Shown piece after piece: positions 37,251 to 49,345 of a stretch of DNA of 64,000 nucleotides; positions within the stretch are counted from its first letter, which is position 1, and every line of letters begins with the position of its first letter. This DNA comes from Punica granatum. Taxonomy: Eukaryota; Streptophyta; Magnoliopsida; Myrtales; Lythraceae. A program made the position numbers and the translations under genes. The notes under the pieces are model-generated. The model saw only the letters and a list, made by a program, of their open reading frames with translations. It did not search any database and had not been told where the DNA came from. Where the stretch lies: positions 18,996,568 to 19,060,567 of the forward strand of contig NC_045134.1 in the NCBI RefSeq assembly GCF_007655135.1. The letters run 5' to 3'.

Positions 37251-38001
37251 TGATGCGAACCCCACGAGACCTGCCGCAAGACTCGACAACAAAGACTGGA
37301 AATCGAACCCGAATCGCCAATAGAGATTAAGAGGGATGGAATACTGACCCGATGGTTATAGAAAACTAAGAACCAATATTATAAAGGAATGGAATATTGA
37401 TCCGATGGTTATAGAAAACCAAGAACCAATATTATAAATAGCCGAGAATTACAAGCATCCAAGCTTACAATCAAGGAAGGTTGCCGAAGAACAACTTAGA
37501 GGAAAATTCTCACCAGCATAGTCTGAAAGTGCCTCTAATCAGCTATTCAGCCTCCTTTATGTAAGACTAGGAGAATCTGGAAACTAATAAACTTGGCAAC
37601 TGAAATATCTTTAGTTTCCTAAAACCGGAATTAATAGAGGAAACTACATAAAGGCCCCCCCTAGAATATTTGGCAGTCTTTTTATTCCTTATTCAGCATC
37701 TCTTGGCTTTCCTTATGCGTCTACTCTCATCTTAGATGGGCTATTGACCATCTCAAGACAAGTTAATTGGGTAAGGCCCTTTAGAGACCAATTCGAATTA
37801 GTCTCCTCTTGGCCCAAAAAACTCGCAAATGAGCTCTCCACAGCTTGCTGGATTTGTCTTACCTTTGCTCGTGTGATTGGTCCACTCGGAACATGTAAGC
37901 CTCCGAGATCTTGTGCATCAGCTCCCTCTTCACGAATCCCACGATCCTCATCACGAAGTCCTTCCGACCTAAGCTCGTCGGTTTGACCCCGAGTCGTATC
38001 A
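37251..38001 (-). repeat. 3' LTR of the gypsy element
   Basis: On the element strand it runs from TGATACGACTCGGGGTCAAA to GGGTTCGCATCA, 751 bp. Its first ~290 bp also encode the polyprotein C-terminus (RTNPFEERGNDTTRG, SGPITRAKVRQIQQAVESSF), so coding sequence overlaps the LTR. A ~50-bp internal duplication (GGTTATAGAAAA...) is shared with the 5' LTR. Confidence 0.92.
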
Positions 38002-38014
38002 TTCCCCCTCTCTT
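38002..38014 (-). other. Polypurine tract of the gypsy element
   Basis: AAGAGAGGGGGAA on the element strand directly abuts the 3' LTR and would prime plus-strand DNA synthesis. Confidence 0.88.
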
Positions 38015-39155
38015 CAAAAGGATTAGTCCTCGAATTTGAACTTGAAATGGTCCATCTCCACGTGGATTCAACTTGGAATTCCTCAGACTCGGAAATCTCT
38101 CCTTCCTTAAATGAACCCAAACCCAATCTCCAGGTTGAAAAGTGACCCGCTTCCTTCCTTTGTTGGCTCGGGTTGCTGCTTGTTCATTCTTCTTCAAAAT
38201 GTTTTGCCGAGCCTCTTCATGAATCTGCTTCACCAACTCTACCTTTTTCTTTCCATCAAGATTAGAAAGCTCATTTACAGGTAAAGGAATCAAGTCCAAT
38301 GGAGTTAGTGGATTAAAACCATAAACAACCTCAAATGGTGAAAACTTTGTAGAAGAATGCACAGTCCTATTATATGCAAATTCAACGAATGGAATGCAAT
38401 CTTCCTAAGTTTTCAAATTCTTTCCAATCACAGCGCGCAACAAAGTGCCCAAGGTTCGATTGACAACCTCGGTTTGTTCATCTGTTTGTGGGTGACTGGT
38501 AGTAGAAAACAACAAAGTTGTTCCCAACTTAGCCCACAGAACTCTCCAAAAATGACTCAGAAATTTCGCATCCCTATCACTCACAATCGTCTTAGGGACT
38601 CCATGTAAACGCACTACTTCCCTAAAGAAAAGATTTGCCACATGAGTAGCATCATCAGTTTTATGACAAGGGATAAAGTGTACCATTTTTGAAAATCTGT
38701 CAACAACCACAAAAATAGAATCTCGACCATTCCTAGATCTAGGCAGACCCAAAACAAAATCCATGGAGACATCAATCCAAGGGTGACTCGGAACAGGTAA
38801 TGGCAGATAAAGTCCATGTTGATGAATTTTCGATTCAGCCTTCTTACATGTGATGCACCTAGAGCAAATTCTCTCGACATCTCTTTTCATATGAGGCCAA
38901 ATGAAGTGCTCCTTCAGAATGTCCAAGGTCTTAGCAACTCCAAAGTGCCCCATCAACCCTCCCCCATGAGACTCCCTAACAAGTAATTCACGCATGGAAC
39001 TCTTTGGAATACATAGTTTATTTTCACAAAATAAATACCCCTCATGCCTATGAAACTTATCAAACACTCCCTTTTCACAGGCAGCAAACATAGCAGCAAA
39101 ATCAGGATCATGCTCATACAACTCCTTAAAATGCTCGAACCCAAGAAACTTAGCT
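38015..39155 (-). pseudogene. Gypsy integrase region, broken
   Basis: The zinc-binding HHCC region ([16 protein letters not shown]...[12 protein letters not shown]) is followed by a DDE core: Asp in [13 protein letters not shown], Asp in [11 protein letters not shown] and Glu in [15 protein letters not shown] stop separates the core ORF (38405-39121) from the downstream frame (HSSTKFSPFEVVYGFNPLTP, GDWVWVHLRKERFP, PRGDGPFQV). After GPFQV the frame changes and sequence expected before RTNPFEERGND is missing, so the C-terminal domain is deleted. The working enzyme would insert the element cDNA into the genome. Confidence 0.88.
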
Positions 39156-40638
39156 CACAGAGTTGAAACAAGGGCATACCTGCGAGATAAGGCATCGTCT
39201 ACCACATTCTCCTTACCTTGCTTGTATTGGATCACATATGGGAACATCTCAATGAACTCAATCCAACGTGCATGTCTGCGATTCAACTTACCTTGGCCTT
39301 TCAAGTGCTTCAGTGATTCATGGTCTGTGTGAATGATGAACTCCTTAGACCACAAGTAGTGTTGCCACGTTTCCAGTGCTCTCACCAACGCATATAACTC
39401 CTTGTCGTAGGTAGAGTAGTTCAAAGCGGCCCCTTTAAGCTTCTCACTGAAATAGACAATGGGCCTCCGGTCTTGCATAAGTACAGCACCTACACCAATT
39501 CCAGAAGCATCACATTCAATTTCAAAAGGTTTAGAGAAATCTGGTAAAAGTAGCAATGGAGCTGAACTTAGCTTTCTTTTAATGTATTGAAAGCCTTCTC
39601 TTGCTCTTCTCCCCACTTGAACCCAACATCCTTCTTGATGATTTCTGTCAAAAAAGCAGCAATGGTACTGAAGTTCGGCACGAACCTTCGATAGAATCCC
39701 GCTAGGCCGTGGTAACTCCTCACTTCAACGATAGTGGTAGGTGTAGGCCAATCCTTGATTGCCCTTACCTTCTCTTCATCGACCTCCACACCCTTGGAAC
39801 TAACAATGAAACCAAGAAAAACAACTCTATCCAAGCAAAAGCTACACTTCTTGAGATTAGCATACAGCTTCTCACGTCTTAATGACTCAAGGACACTTCT
39901 CAAATGTTCAACATGGTCATCCAAACTCCTTCTATATATCAGAATGTCATCAAAATAGACAACCACAAATTTCCCAATGTAAGCACGCAAAACATGATTC
40001 ATAAGACGCATAAAAGTGCTGGGTGCATTAGTTAAACCAAATGGCATTACCGTCCACTCATACAATCCATGCTTGGTTTTAAAAGCTGTTTTCCATTCAT
40101 CACCTTCTTTCATTCGAATCTGGTGGTACCCACTCTTCAAATCAATCTTAGAAAATATAACGGAACCGTGCAATTCATCCAACATGTCATCTAATCGAGG
40201 AATGGGATGTCGATATTTTACCGTGATTTTGTTCACAGCTCTACAATCGACAGACATTCTCCAAGTCCCGTCTTTCTTTGGAACGAGCAGAACAGGGACA
40301 GCGCATGGGCTCATACTTTCTCGAACATGTCCTTTGGCCAATAGCTCCTTAACTTGCCTATGAAGTTCTTTAGCCTCTTCCGGACTACTTCGATAGGCCG
40401 GTTGGTTTGGAATAGGAGCTCTTGGAATAAGATCAATCTGATGCTCAATCCCTCTTATTGGTGGTAGTCCCTGCGGCATTTCTTCAGGAAAGACATCTTC
40501 GAATTCCTGCAAGAGAGAAATAGCAACACTAGGCAAAGTAGAGTCAAGGTCAGAAATAGAAAGATAGACCTCCTTGTACAAGAACAAGATCATCGGTGTT
40601 AGCCTTATAAGCACCCTTAAGCTCTCTTTCTTTTGCAT
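39155..40638 (-). pseudogene. Gypsy reverse transcriptase and RNase H, frameshifted
   Basis: The reverse transcriptase ORF (39568-40638) has [67 protein letters not shown] and the catalytic YFDDILIY. The RNase H ORF (39155-39616) follows in another frame: [45 protein letters not shown] and [12 protein letters not shown] frame change near 39600 and a stop at 39155 break the chain. Confidence 0.93.
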
Positions 40639-40728
40639 AAAAACTCAATTTCCTCTCCTTTTTTTTCTGAACTCTCCATCTTTTCACTCTTGTTTTTCAT
40701 ATTCTCTCCACTTTCTTTTCTCTCAAGA

Positions 40729-41172
40729 TCACTCTCTTTCTCCTTTTGTTTTTTCAGCCACTTTTTCACTCTTCTCACTAAGAGACCTTTTAATTCGAAT
40801 ATGATCCTCAAACACTTGAGTCGGTGTCAAGGGTGCAAGTGTTACTTTCTTCCCGTCCTTTACAAATGAATATCGGTTCCTATACCCATCATGTATCACT
40901 CTCATGTCGAACTGCCATGGTCTCCCGAGCAACATATGGCTAGCACTCATTGGTACAACATCACAAAGACCCTCATCCCGGTACTTTCCAATACAGAAGG
41001 ACACAAGAACCTGTTTATTTACCTTCACTTCACCGCATTCATTCAGCCACTGGAGTTTGTACGGCTTGGGATGTTTTTGGGTATGCAAACCGAGCTTGTC
41101 TACCATCAACTTGCTGGCCACATTCACGCAACTTCCTCCGTCAATAATCAACCCACACACACGATCCTTCAC
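40729..41172 (-). pseudogene. Gypsy aspartic protease region
   Basis: IIDGGSCVNVAS is the retropepsin active-site region, in the DGGS variant of the usual DSGA; MLLGRPWQFD follows at the expected distance. The frame differs from gag by a frame change near 41170, and a Lys/Glu-rich linker (40617-40760) leads toward the reverse transcriptase. Confidence 0.85.
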
Positions 41173-42467
41173 ATGGCAACGAGTGTAGAAGATATCTCCC
41201 TTTGCACCTCATCACCATCCTCTCTAACTTGAACATGTAGGGCTCGCATGATAACTAAGGCTTGACCTTCAACCGCATGCTCGACGTCACTAGCATCTTC
41301 GAGTGGATGCATGGAATCACTATCTTCTTCTTCTTCAGTCTCGATATCCCCACTCTCCATCATAATCATGGTCCGCTTGTTTGGACATTGGGAAGCAATG
41401 TGACCCGAGCTCAAACAACGAAAACATTTGATATCTCGATTTCTTTGAGGTTCAGAAAAAGTTTTACCCTTATCCTTGTTGTTGGCTTGGGTCTTGTAGG
41501 TGTCTCCCTTTGGCTTATAATCAGTCTTCTCGTCCGGTTTCGTAGAAGAACCCCACTTCGATCTCCAAGACACTAAACCAGAAGCTTCTACCTTTGAAGA
41601 TGTTCAACCCCCTCTCTTGAGCTGCCTCTCAACCTTCATGGCCATGTGTACCACGTCATCAATCTCCACGTAATGTTGCAGCTCAACTACATTGGCAATC
41701 TCCCGATTAAGACCACAAATGAATCGAGCCATGGTTGCTTCTCGGTCCTCCTCAACATTACCACGTATCATGGGTATTTCTATCTCCTTGTAATAATCCT
41801 CCACCGACTTGGAACCTTGCTTCAGACTTTGTAACTTCAAGTGCAAGTCCCGATAATAATGGGCAGGAACAAACCTTCTTCTCATTACTGCTTTCATTTC
41901 CTCCCAAGTATCAATACGAGGCTCACGATTCCTGCGTCTACTCACAGTTAATTGGTCCCACCAAACAATGGCATAATTGGTGAAAGCAACTGCAGCCAAT
42001 TTGACTTTCTTCTCCTCTGAATAATTATGACAATCAAACACAAGCTCAACCTTCCTCTCCCATTCAATGTAAACATCGGGGTCGTTTTCACCTTGGAATG
42101 GAGGTATGATCAGCTTAATCAAACCTGTGTTATGGTCCACGGCGTCTCTTCTCCAGTGCTCCCTACGAACGAAATGCCTTGGTCTGCCTCCTCTTCCTCT
42201 ACCTCTCCCCCAAGTGGCATCGGAGGCCAATTCCTCTTCTTCATCATATGCTTGTTCATCAAAAATATCAACGGATGGTTGTCGGTGGGGTCTCCTAATC
42301 CGTGGCACGGGCGCAGGTTAAAGCCGTTCCAACCGTTCGTCTTGCCTATCCAACCTTTCTCGGAATTCACCGAAAACCATGTTCATGCGCTCAAACTGTT
42401 GTTGCATGGCTCGTAACGTCATGTTCAGATCAAGTCCTCTGTCGTCTCCACTATTTTCCTGTGACAT
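41173..42467 (-). pseudogene. Gypsy gag, interrupted by stops
   Basis: The likely start is MSQENSGDDRGLDLNM at 42467. The core gag domain includes FQGENDPDVYIEWERKVELV, LAAVAFTNYAIVWWDQL and VPAHYYRDLHLKLQSLKQGS. The CCHC knuckle (CFRCLSSGHIASQC) lies near 41400. In-frame stops occur at about 42318 and at 41604-41606. The protein would form the cytoplasmic particle in which the RNA is reverse transcribed. Confidence 0.9.
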
Positions 42468-43089
42468 GATAAAATATGCAATTATAGGATTCTCACGTGC
42501 TCCCTCGCGTTTTACACTCAGTAAGATGCCACTCAAAACACTCGTGTTTTCACTCAAAATAGGCTTTTATCCTTTGATGTTCTCACACACTCTTGCCTTT
42601 TTCTTCTCTTAATTTCCTCTTCAAAGTTCTAGGGCAACTAATCAATCCGATCGCAAGGCGGAAAACGAGTTCAACCCGAACAACTTATAATATTAGATCC
42701 AAAGAAAATTATATGACACAATCTGACCCAATGACGTAGTTTATGGATTGATAGAAGACACTGAGTACGGAAGAGCTACTATGACAGGTCAACTTAATGC
42801 CAAGACGATTAGAACACAAAGACAACAAATTGTGCAATAAATTCTTCGCCCATGAAGACAGCAAATGGTGCTACGAACAACACCCAATGATATCGCCTTT
42901 TTTTTCACTTTTTCTTTCTTTTTTTTCTTTTTTTTTGCACTTTTTCTTTCTTCTTTTTTTTTGACGATTTAGATAGCTAAGATCAGATCAGACAAGATTA
43001 ATGGAAATGATAGAAATGAAAGCTATATCTAAAGATTCTACAATGAAGAAAAAGAAAAGAACAAGGATAGATGAAACCTCGATTTGGAA
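42468..43089 (-). other. Untranslated leader of the gypsy element
   Basis: Between the primer-binding site and gag. It includes long T-rich tracts on the plus strand (42897-42962), read as A-rich on the element strand. No gene. Confidence 0.7.
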
Positions 43090-43106
43090 CTTAGGCTTTG
43101 ATACCA
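43090..43106 (-). other. Primer-binding site of the gypsy element
   Basis: The element-strand TGGTATCAAAGCCTAAG starts 2 nt inside the 5' LTR and matches the initiator-Met tRNA 3' complement (TGGTATCAGAGC) with one difference in the first 12 bases. Confidence 0.88.
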
Positions 43107-43108
43107 AA

Positions 43109-43858
43109 TGATGCGAACCCCACGAGACCTGCCGCAAGACCCGACAACAAAGACTGGAAATCGAACCCGAATCGCCAATAGAGATTAAGAGGGATGGAAT
43201 ACTGACCCGATGGTTATAGAAAATCAAGAACCAATATTATAAAGGAATGGAATATTGACCCGATGGTTATAGAAAACCAAGAACCAATATTATAAATAGC
43301 CGAGAATTACAAGCATCCAAGCTTACAATCAAGGAAGGTTGCCGAAGAACAACTTAGAGAAAAATTCTCACCAGCGTAGTCTGAAAGTGCCTCTAATCAG
43401 CTATTCAGCCTCCTTTATCTAAGCCTAGGAGAATCTGGAAACTAATAAACTTGGCAACTGGAATATCTTTAGTTTCCTAAAACCGGAATTAATAGAGGAA
43501 ACTACATAAAGGCCCCCCTAGAATATTTAGCAGTCTTTTTATTCCTTATTCAGCATCTCTTGGCTTTCCTTATGTGTCTACTCTCTTCTTAGATGAGCTA
43601 TTGACCATCTCAAGACAAGTTAATTGGGTAAGGCCCTTTAGAAACCAATTCGAATTAGTCTCCTCTTGGCCCAAAAAACCCTCAAATGAGCTCTCCACAG
43701 CTTGCTGGATTTGTCTTGCCTTTGCTCGTGTGATTGGTCCACTCGGAACATGTAAGCCTCCGAGATCTTGTGCATCAGCTCCCTCTTCACGAATCCCACG
43801 ATCCTCATCACGAAGTCCTTCCGACCTAAGCTCGTCGGTTTGACCCCGAGTCGTATTA
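43109..43858 (-). repeat. 5' LTR of the gypsy element
   Basis: 750 bp, same content as the 3' LTR. On the element strand its first base pairs read TAATACGACTCGGGG, a TG-to-TA change relative to the 3' LTR. Confidence 0.92.
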
Positions 43859-46800
43859 CTTAGTGCAGAGACCGTGTTTGGGGGTCCAATACCCTATGAC
43901 CCGTTCATTGTGCCCAACCACATTGAAGACTTCGAATTTAGAAGGACGGAGCTGACCGTTCACCAGCTAGAATTGTCCCGTAAGTCCATTGACTGTGGAG
44001 TTTCGTATCCATCGGAGAATCTCTGGGTCCATCTCTGAGACTCCTAGGGCAGAAAGGTTCAGTCTGGTTCTCGTGTTTGGCCTCATCCTCCTTCGGTTTT
44101 GAGACGTGGAGGAATTCCACCACGCCATCTCAACTGCATTGGCTAATGCGGAAACGGTATCATACCCCCGTAAGGCGAAGAGATTCAACTTCCTAGTCCC
44201 TGAAAATCATTTGCAGGGGCAAACAGCGTCATTCAGGAGATGGCTATATATTTGTTATGGTCAAAGTCCTGATAAAACGAGTTAATTAGGCAACTAAGTC
44301 TGTTGAAAATCAGCATCTACATGTACGAGGAAGTGTCTTTAATTTCCACGTGTTCATATGGGTTAAACTCATTTCCAATCTAAATGCTCGAACTGTTAGG
44401 TACTGGAGCCTGGAGCCCAAACCTCATACATAACAAATTATTTTCTAATCCTTGTTCGACGTGGGACATTCTCTTTGACCTCTCAAGACCCTCTTTCTTT
44501 CTCTTCCCTATTCGAGTCTAACCACGTTCAGGGCTCCTTATTCCATACTTAGGCACCGGGTTTCCACTTCCAAACACAAACTTATTGGCCGTGAGTTCCA
44601 CGCCCTTACCTGACGTGGTGTGAGCGTACATGTGCGCATGGAGCATAATTAATCCGCTCTGATGCCGTCCTAAATTTTCATAGGTTTATACGGAATTAAA
44701 ATCACCTCCAACCTAAAACATCAAGCTGTTAAAGATGAAACCAAACTCAAACCCTCTTGTAAAACGAATTGTTTTCTACTCCTTGTCCATCGTGGACATA
44801 TCTCTTTGACTCTCTTCTCGACAAATTGTTATAATAGATCAATTCGAACATATCATTGTAGAGAAAGTGTACTGATGGATGATCTCACCAATTAAGTATT
44901 TCTTCTTGAAGCGTTCCAGTCGCTTCGACATTGGGAGGTGAGGCCTCACCCCTATCACACCTTGCATGGACTCTTTCGCTCCATACCCGACTGGGTCGAG
45001 CAATGATGTCAACCCATCAGTCACAATCCACACAGTCTCATCATTCAGCATCCCTGCCTTATTCGCCTGCAAGAATAGCCGAGACCCAAGCGAAGCAGTC
45101 ATGTGAACCAGGAAAACCCTCGTCTGCATTGTCATCAGCTTTACAAGCTCATTTAGTATATCAATGTCATGGGCTGATGGATGGATCACACTTCTGTAAG
45201 GTACCTGAGACAAACCACATATATTAACATCTCGATCATAAATATGCGTACATGTATCAGGGTGCAACATAATTTTGCATTGGCGAAACCGATATCTGCA
45301 AATTACCCGGGTGTCTATTTCTTGAAAGGCATCAGTGATGTATGGAATCAGGCCGTTGCCATAGTCAGTGTCTTCGTAGACAGGAACAACCTCTTTCCAA
45401 CCAAAGGTTTGAACTACTGCGGCGATTGCCTTCACTTGGACACTATCATCATATGTAGTTCGAACAAAGTAGTTGTTCTGAGCCGGGGAGAGGGAAGGAC
45501 TCGTGGCCGAGAATGATATTATGGGAACCTGGGCTCTAGCTCCAAGATCAATGACGAATTTGGCCTGCGAGGACCATTCTGGTCTAATTATGGCATACAC
45601 TTCTTCATTTTCCATCAAATCTAAGGCTGCATACATATCGTGTAGCAAGAGAGATAGCGACTTGTCAAATATTGAAAAGTTTGCCCTAATATGACAGTTT
45701 ATTTCGCTTTTATTTATTAAGAAGGTTCTTTCTAAAACCGTGGGAATTAAGAAGTAAAGGTTTTGTTCAATGGCGACCTCGTTTTCCAACTCGCTACTCA
45801 AAATGGTCAATAATGGTCCAGAATCTGAATGTCCAATTTGATATAGTAAAATAAACTTGAATAAATCCATTGTTTTAAGCGGTTTGACGCTTTTTCTCCT
45901 TAAATAAGATCTCGAGTTCGAGTCTTGTACATGTAGAAAATCCAAGTTATAAGAGTTATACCCCTTAGTGGCCGACCTGGCTCGACTGGATTAGTCGGGA
46001 CCAAATTGATTTCCCAAATACTAAAGTACATACCGAAAAAAAAAAGAATAAGATGGGATCTATGGACGATTCAGGAATTAGACATATACAAAAATCTAAC
46101 CACGAGATGTAGTTCAAAATTCATTGATAACAGTTTATGATCAAATCAACTCAATGGTTTCGGTGAGGATTTAGTATCAGTTAATAAATTAAAGATAAAT
46201 CGTGATCTCATCTGAAAAAAATGTACGAATATCTTATGGCAATAATGTTAGTGACTTCTCAGGAAATAGAGATTATTAGGATTAGAAAGAATTCAGATTA
46301 GAGTAATTTACAGTTACTTTGGGTCATTGATTAGAGAGATTAAAGAAAAAAAAACCATTTGTGGACAGCATATTACGATAGTATACAACACTTACCTGCG
46401 GAAGCGGCTGCAACGACATCTTTCTGGGAATCCATGGAGCAAAGAGACAACCTCGTACGGTAGCTTGCATGCTCAGCATAAAAATCGGACAGCGCCATGT
46501 CAATATACCTCCCCACTATAGAGTTGTTGTCTATAATGACACCCACTTTTACCATTTCTTTCTCCGCTGCACCAACATGAAGTTCGTTGGAACTACAAAA
46601 AAGCGGGACGTAGAAGCAAATTGCCAAAAACTTATAGCTCCAACTGCCTATTGTCCCCATCGGTCCATCAAGCGTGTGTAATTCCATATTTTATCGAAAT
46701 GTATCTATTTGTAGGCCTTCGGCTCCAAGAAGGTTTGACATGAAATTTCCCGGAAATTTCTAGGAAGTTAGCTTCATAAGTAACTCGGTCAACTAAACCA

Positions 46801-47558
46801 TGGCTTGACTGACCATTACATCGCTGCTAGGCTGAGTGACTTCACCATCACTTTACTCCTCGTCAGCATTCGGTCCCCAGTAGAGAGTACTAATTCTACG
46901 TTCTAATATCACTTTGTGTTATCATGACATAAAGTCTTTTTTGTCATGTTAGAAAGACTGCTAATATTATTTTCTTAAGAATTACGGCAGACCATTTGAC
47001 ATTCTAACGTTCAAAGGACCGGTGGAATTTCTATGAAAGGCCGGCATTTCCAATTTTTTTCTTTTTTTGTTTTTGTGGGGAGCTGTGAAATTTTAATGGG
47101 TTTTACTAATCCAAAATTAAGTTAGGCTGGTCCACTAAAAAACTCTTCCCGCATAGATATTTTGCGCTCATAAGTGTCGAATTAGAGATTTTATTTGAGG
47201 GGAATAAACGCCATATTCAAGTTTTTTTTTCTTGTCTTTCTATCAAGTGGTTTTTTATTCGGGTGAAAGTCCATTGCACTTTCAGTCAAGAAGGCCATGG
47301 AAACTTGGAACCCAGTAGCCAGGTCACCTATCATGGACCAAGTTTACGTGTCCCGTCAGGCAATGTACTTATACATAGGATAATCTTAGCTTTCACTGCA
47401 TACAAATATTACCGAAATTTATATACAAGGGACGAGCTCATGAGCCATTATCTCCTCTTTTTATATCCGTAAATCTTCAAATTCTATATTACAGTCTGTT
47501 GATAGTTGAATATTCACTTGGGTATTAGTCCGTGTTCCTTAGGACTCGAATAGGATGG

Positions 47559-48064
47559 GAGTCGCCCACGGGCGGATCCAAGACCCTTAATTTAATGGGT
47601 GCGGACGACGACTCTCTTATGATTTATTAAAAAATATATATAATATTATATTTAACAATAACACCAAAATAAAGTAAATAAGAATATAACCGAAACCATC
47701 AAAATAATTAATAGGGGTTTCTTAAACGTATAGAGAGACAGAAACTGACTTTTTTTTGTGACAAAGAGGGAGAGACGGGTGAGAATGGGGAAAAAGTTTG
47801 ACTTGGGGGAGAAGACAAAAAGTACGGGCATAGAAGGCGATCAGTTGACCCAAAAGATTTGCTTTCCTTTATATGTGAGGGAGGAAGGAATATAAGAGAG
47901 GTTGCCTTACATATAGCACCCCACTTGTTTCTTATTTTTTCAAGAACAACAGGACTAAGATAGAAAATTTATATAACTATAGGTGACACTCTTAATATAT
48001 TTGAAAATTAAGTGGGGTCAAGTGACCCCACTATTATCAACATAGATCCAACCCCGGAGTCGCC
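47559..48064. mobile_element. hAT-like non-autonomous element, unit 2 copy
   Basis: Body 47567-48056 (CACGGGCGGATCCAAGACCC to CATAGATCCAACCCCG), flanked by GAGTCGCC at 47559-47566 and 48057-48064. Same insertion site as in units 1 and 3. Confidence 0.75.
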
Positions 48065-48864
48065 ACTATTCCGATTAAAGACCAATAAATCACTTATGAT
48101 TTCTCTAAGGGTTCAGAATACTGAACCTCATGTCTTAATGAATCTTTTAAAGTCGGTCTTTGAATTAAATGTCCAATTTCAGAGGCCATGTTACGATCCC
48201 AAGGCTCACAAGCCAAGTTCTAGCCTGAACTCAGTATACTATCCTTGAGTCTACTATTTAACTTTCCATTTTTAACTGAAGTCCAATTGTTCCTCTATGC
48301 CTCAAACCCATGTAGATCCACCATGTAACCTTTAAGATAAATAAATGCGCCGAAAGGACTAGGATCTGCTCAATGGGCCTGGAATGGGCCGAGTGAGTTG
48401 GGGAGGTTCCCATGAGCCAAGTGGGCTGGACAAGGCCTAATGGGTCAAGTGGGTAGGTGAGAGCTCTAAGGGTCAAAATGGGCTGAAGAAAAGCTCAATG
48501 GGCTTGGGTTACTATCTTAGAAAAATCTGAATTTAGTTTTTTCATTATAAGGAATACTAATGGGTTTAGTTCAATGAAATAGACTAATGAGCTTATGTGG
48601 GCGACGTCGAATATTCTGTCGATGAGGACGATGGACAATAACTGGACGACAGCGAGCTACCGATGGATGGCATCAACGACAATTGACCGGTTGATGAATA
48701 ATAATCATAAAAATTTAACGACATAAAACGCCCGTCAATGGCGACGATGAATAACCGTAGTTGTTCGTGTCGATGTTAGTACTACTTTGGTGGGGTCCCA
48801 CTAGGCGTGCCAAAAGTTATTTCGCATAGAATCAAGCAATCCCACTTTCGGCACACATGCTTGG

Positions 48865-49345
48865 CAGATCTCTTACGAGATTAGGGTATTGCATTTGGGA
48901 GTGCTTGCTCTTGGATTCGGTAACTGCATCAAATATCAGCTGGCTCAGAAGAACCCAAGATTTGACAAGAACTTCCTCAATTTCTTTGCTCTCCTTTCAC
49001 ATGCTAGAAGTCTCGCTATCAGAAAGTACTTGCTTAAGGTAATAACCAAAATAGAAATGAACTGCACTAATGTCATCTAAGTGAACGTCTTTGTGTAATA
49101 GCTGTGACACTTCATGGATGCCTTCATATTACATGCTCTTCACTTTATCCCTAGTATTGGTCTCAAGAAGAGTCACCTGAGAAGTTTCCCAGTAAATACT
49201 TAAATTTACAAAGCCTCGATGTAGAAATAGACTTTGGCTGTGTGAAGGAGATCTCATCGGCCCTCTACCTCTTGAGAAGTTTCCCGAATCTCAAAGAAGT
49301 GCAAATTTCCGAGAGTCTATATGCCCTAAGAATTTCATCATACTA
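48865..49345 (+). pseudogene. LRR exons of the F-box/FBD/LRR gene, unit 2 fragment
   Basis: Exon 1 (to 49038) reads KYQLAQKNPRFDKNFLNFF and LLSHARSLAIRKYLLK, then a GT donor. The second exon (about 49170-49345) reads KYLNLQSLDVEIDFG and SSALYLLRSFPNLKEVQISE. Both fit the LRR stretch of At1g13570-like proteins that precedes the segment retained in copies A-C, so this is the part missing from those copies or from a close paralogue. It is truncated at 49345 by the junction with a partial duplicate of the hAT-like block. Confidence 0.7.

Larger units (their letters stand above)
37246..43863 (-). mobile_element. Ty3/gypsy LTR retrotransposon with 5-bp target duplication
   Basis: LTRs lie at 43109-43858 (5') and 37251-38001 (3'). 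CTTAG flanks both ends (37246-37250 and 43859-43863). The order gag, protease, reverse transcriptase, RNase H, integrase on the minus strand is diagnostic of Ty3/gypsy. By eye the LTRs differ at about 19 of ~750 positions, so insertion is fairly recent in plant terms. The coding region has several stops and frame changes, so this copy could not make a full polyprotein. It sits in the same orientation as GLR copy B, at the exon 4/intron 4 border. Confidence 0.94.
31135..46660 (-). pseudogene. Glutamate receptor-like channel, copy B, split by two insertions
   Basis: Exon positions homologous to copy A: 46660-46396, 45626-45307, 45204-44889, 44199-43859, 36693-36325, 36216-35904, 35446-35428 plus 32127-31731, and 31476-31135. 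Exon lengths 1-6 equal those of copy A (265, 320, 316, 341, 369 and 313). Lesions: TAG at 36589-36591 in exon 5; TAG at 32094-32096 replacing Trp in M3 (VLVI stop VFVV); a 6.6-kb gypsy element after the last base of exon 4; a 3.3-kb LTR-like element in exon 7; and a ~60-bp deletion in exon 8 that changes the C-terminus. Exon 2, the 102-bp intron 2 and exon 3 form one continuous open frame here. The domains match copy A. Confidence 0.9.

Noticed and set aside
40574..42612. Plus-strand ORFs opposite the gypsy polyprotein
   Set aside because: They are shadows of the minus-strand gag-pol coding sequence.
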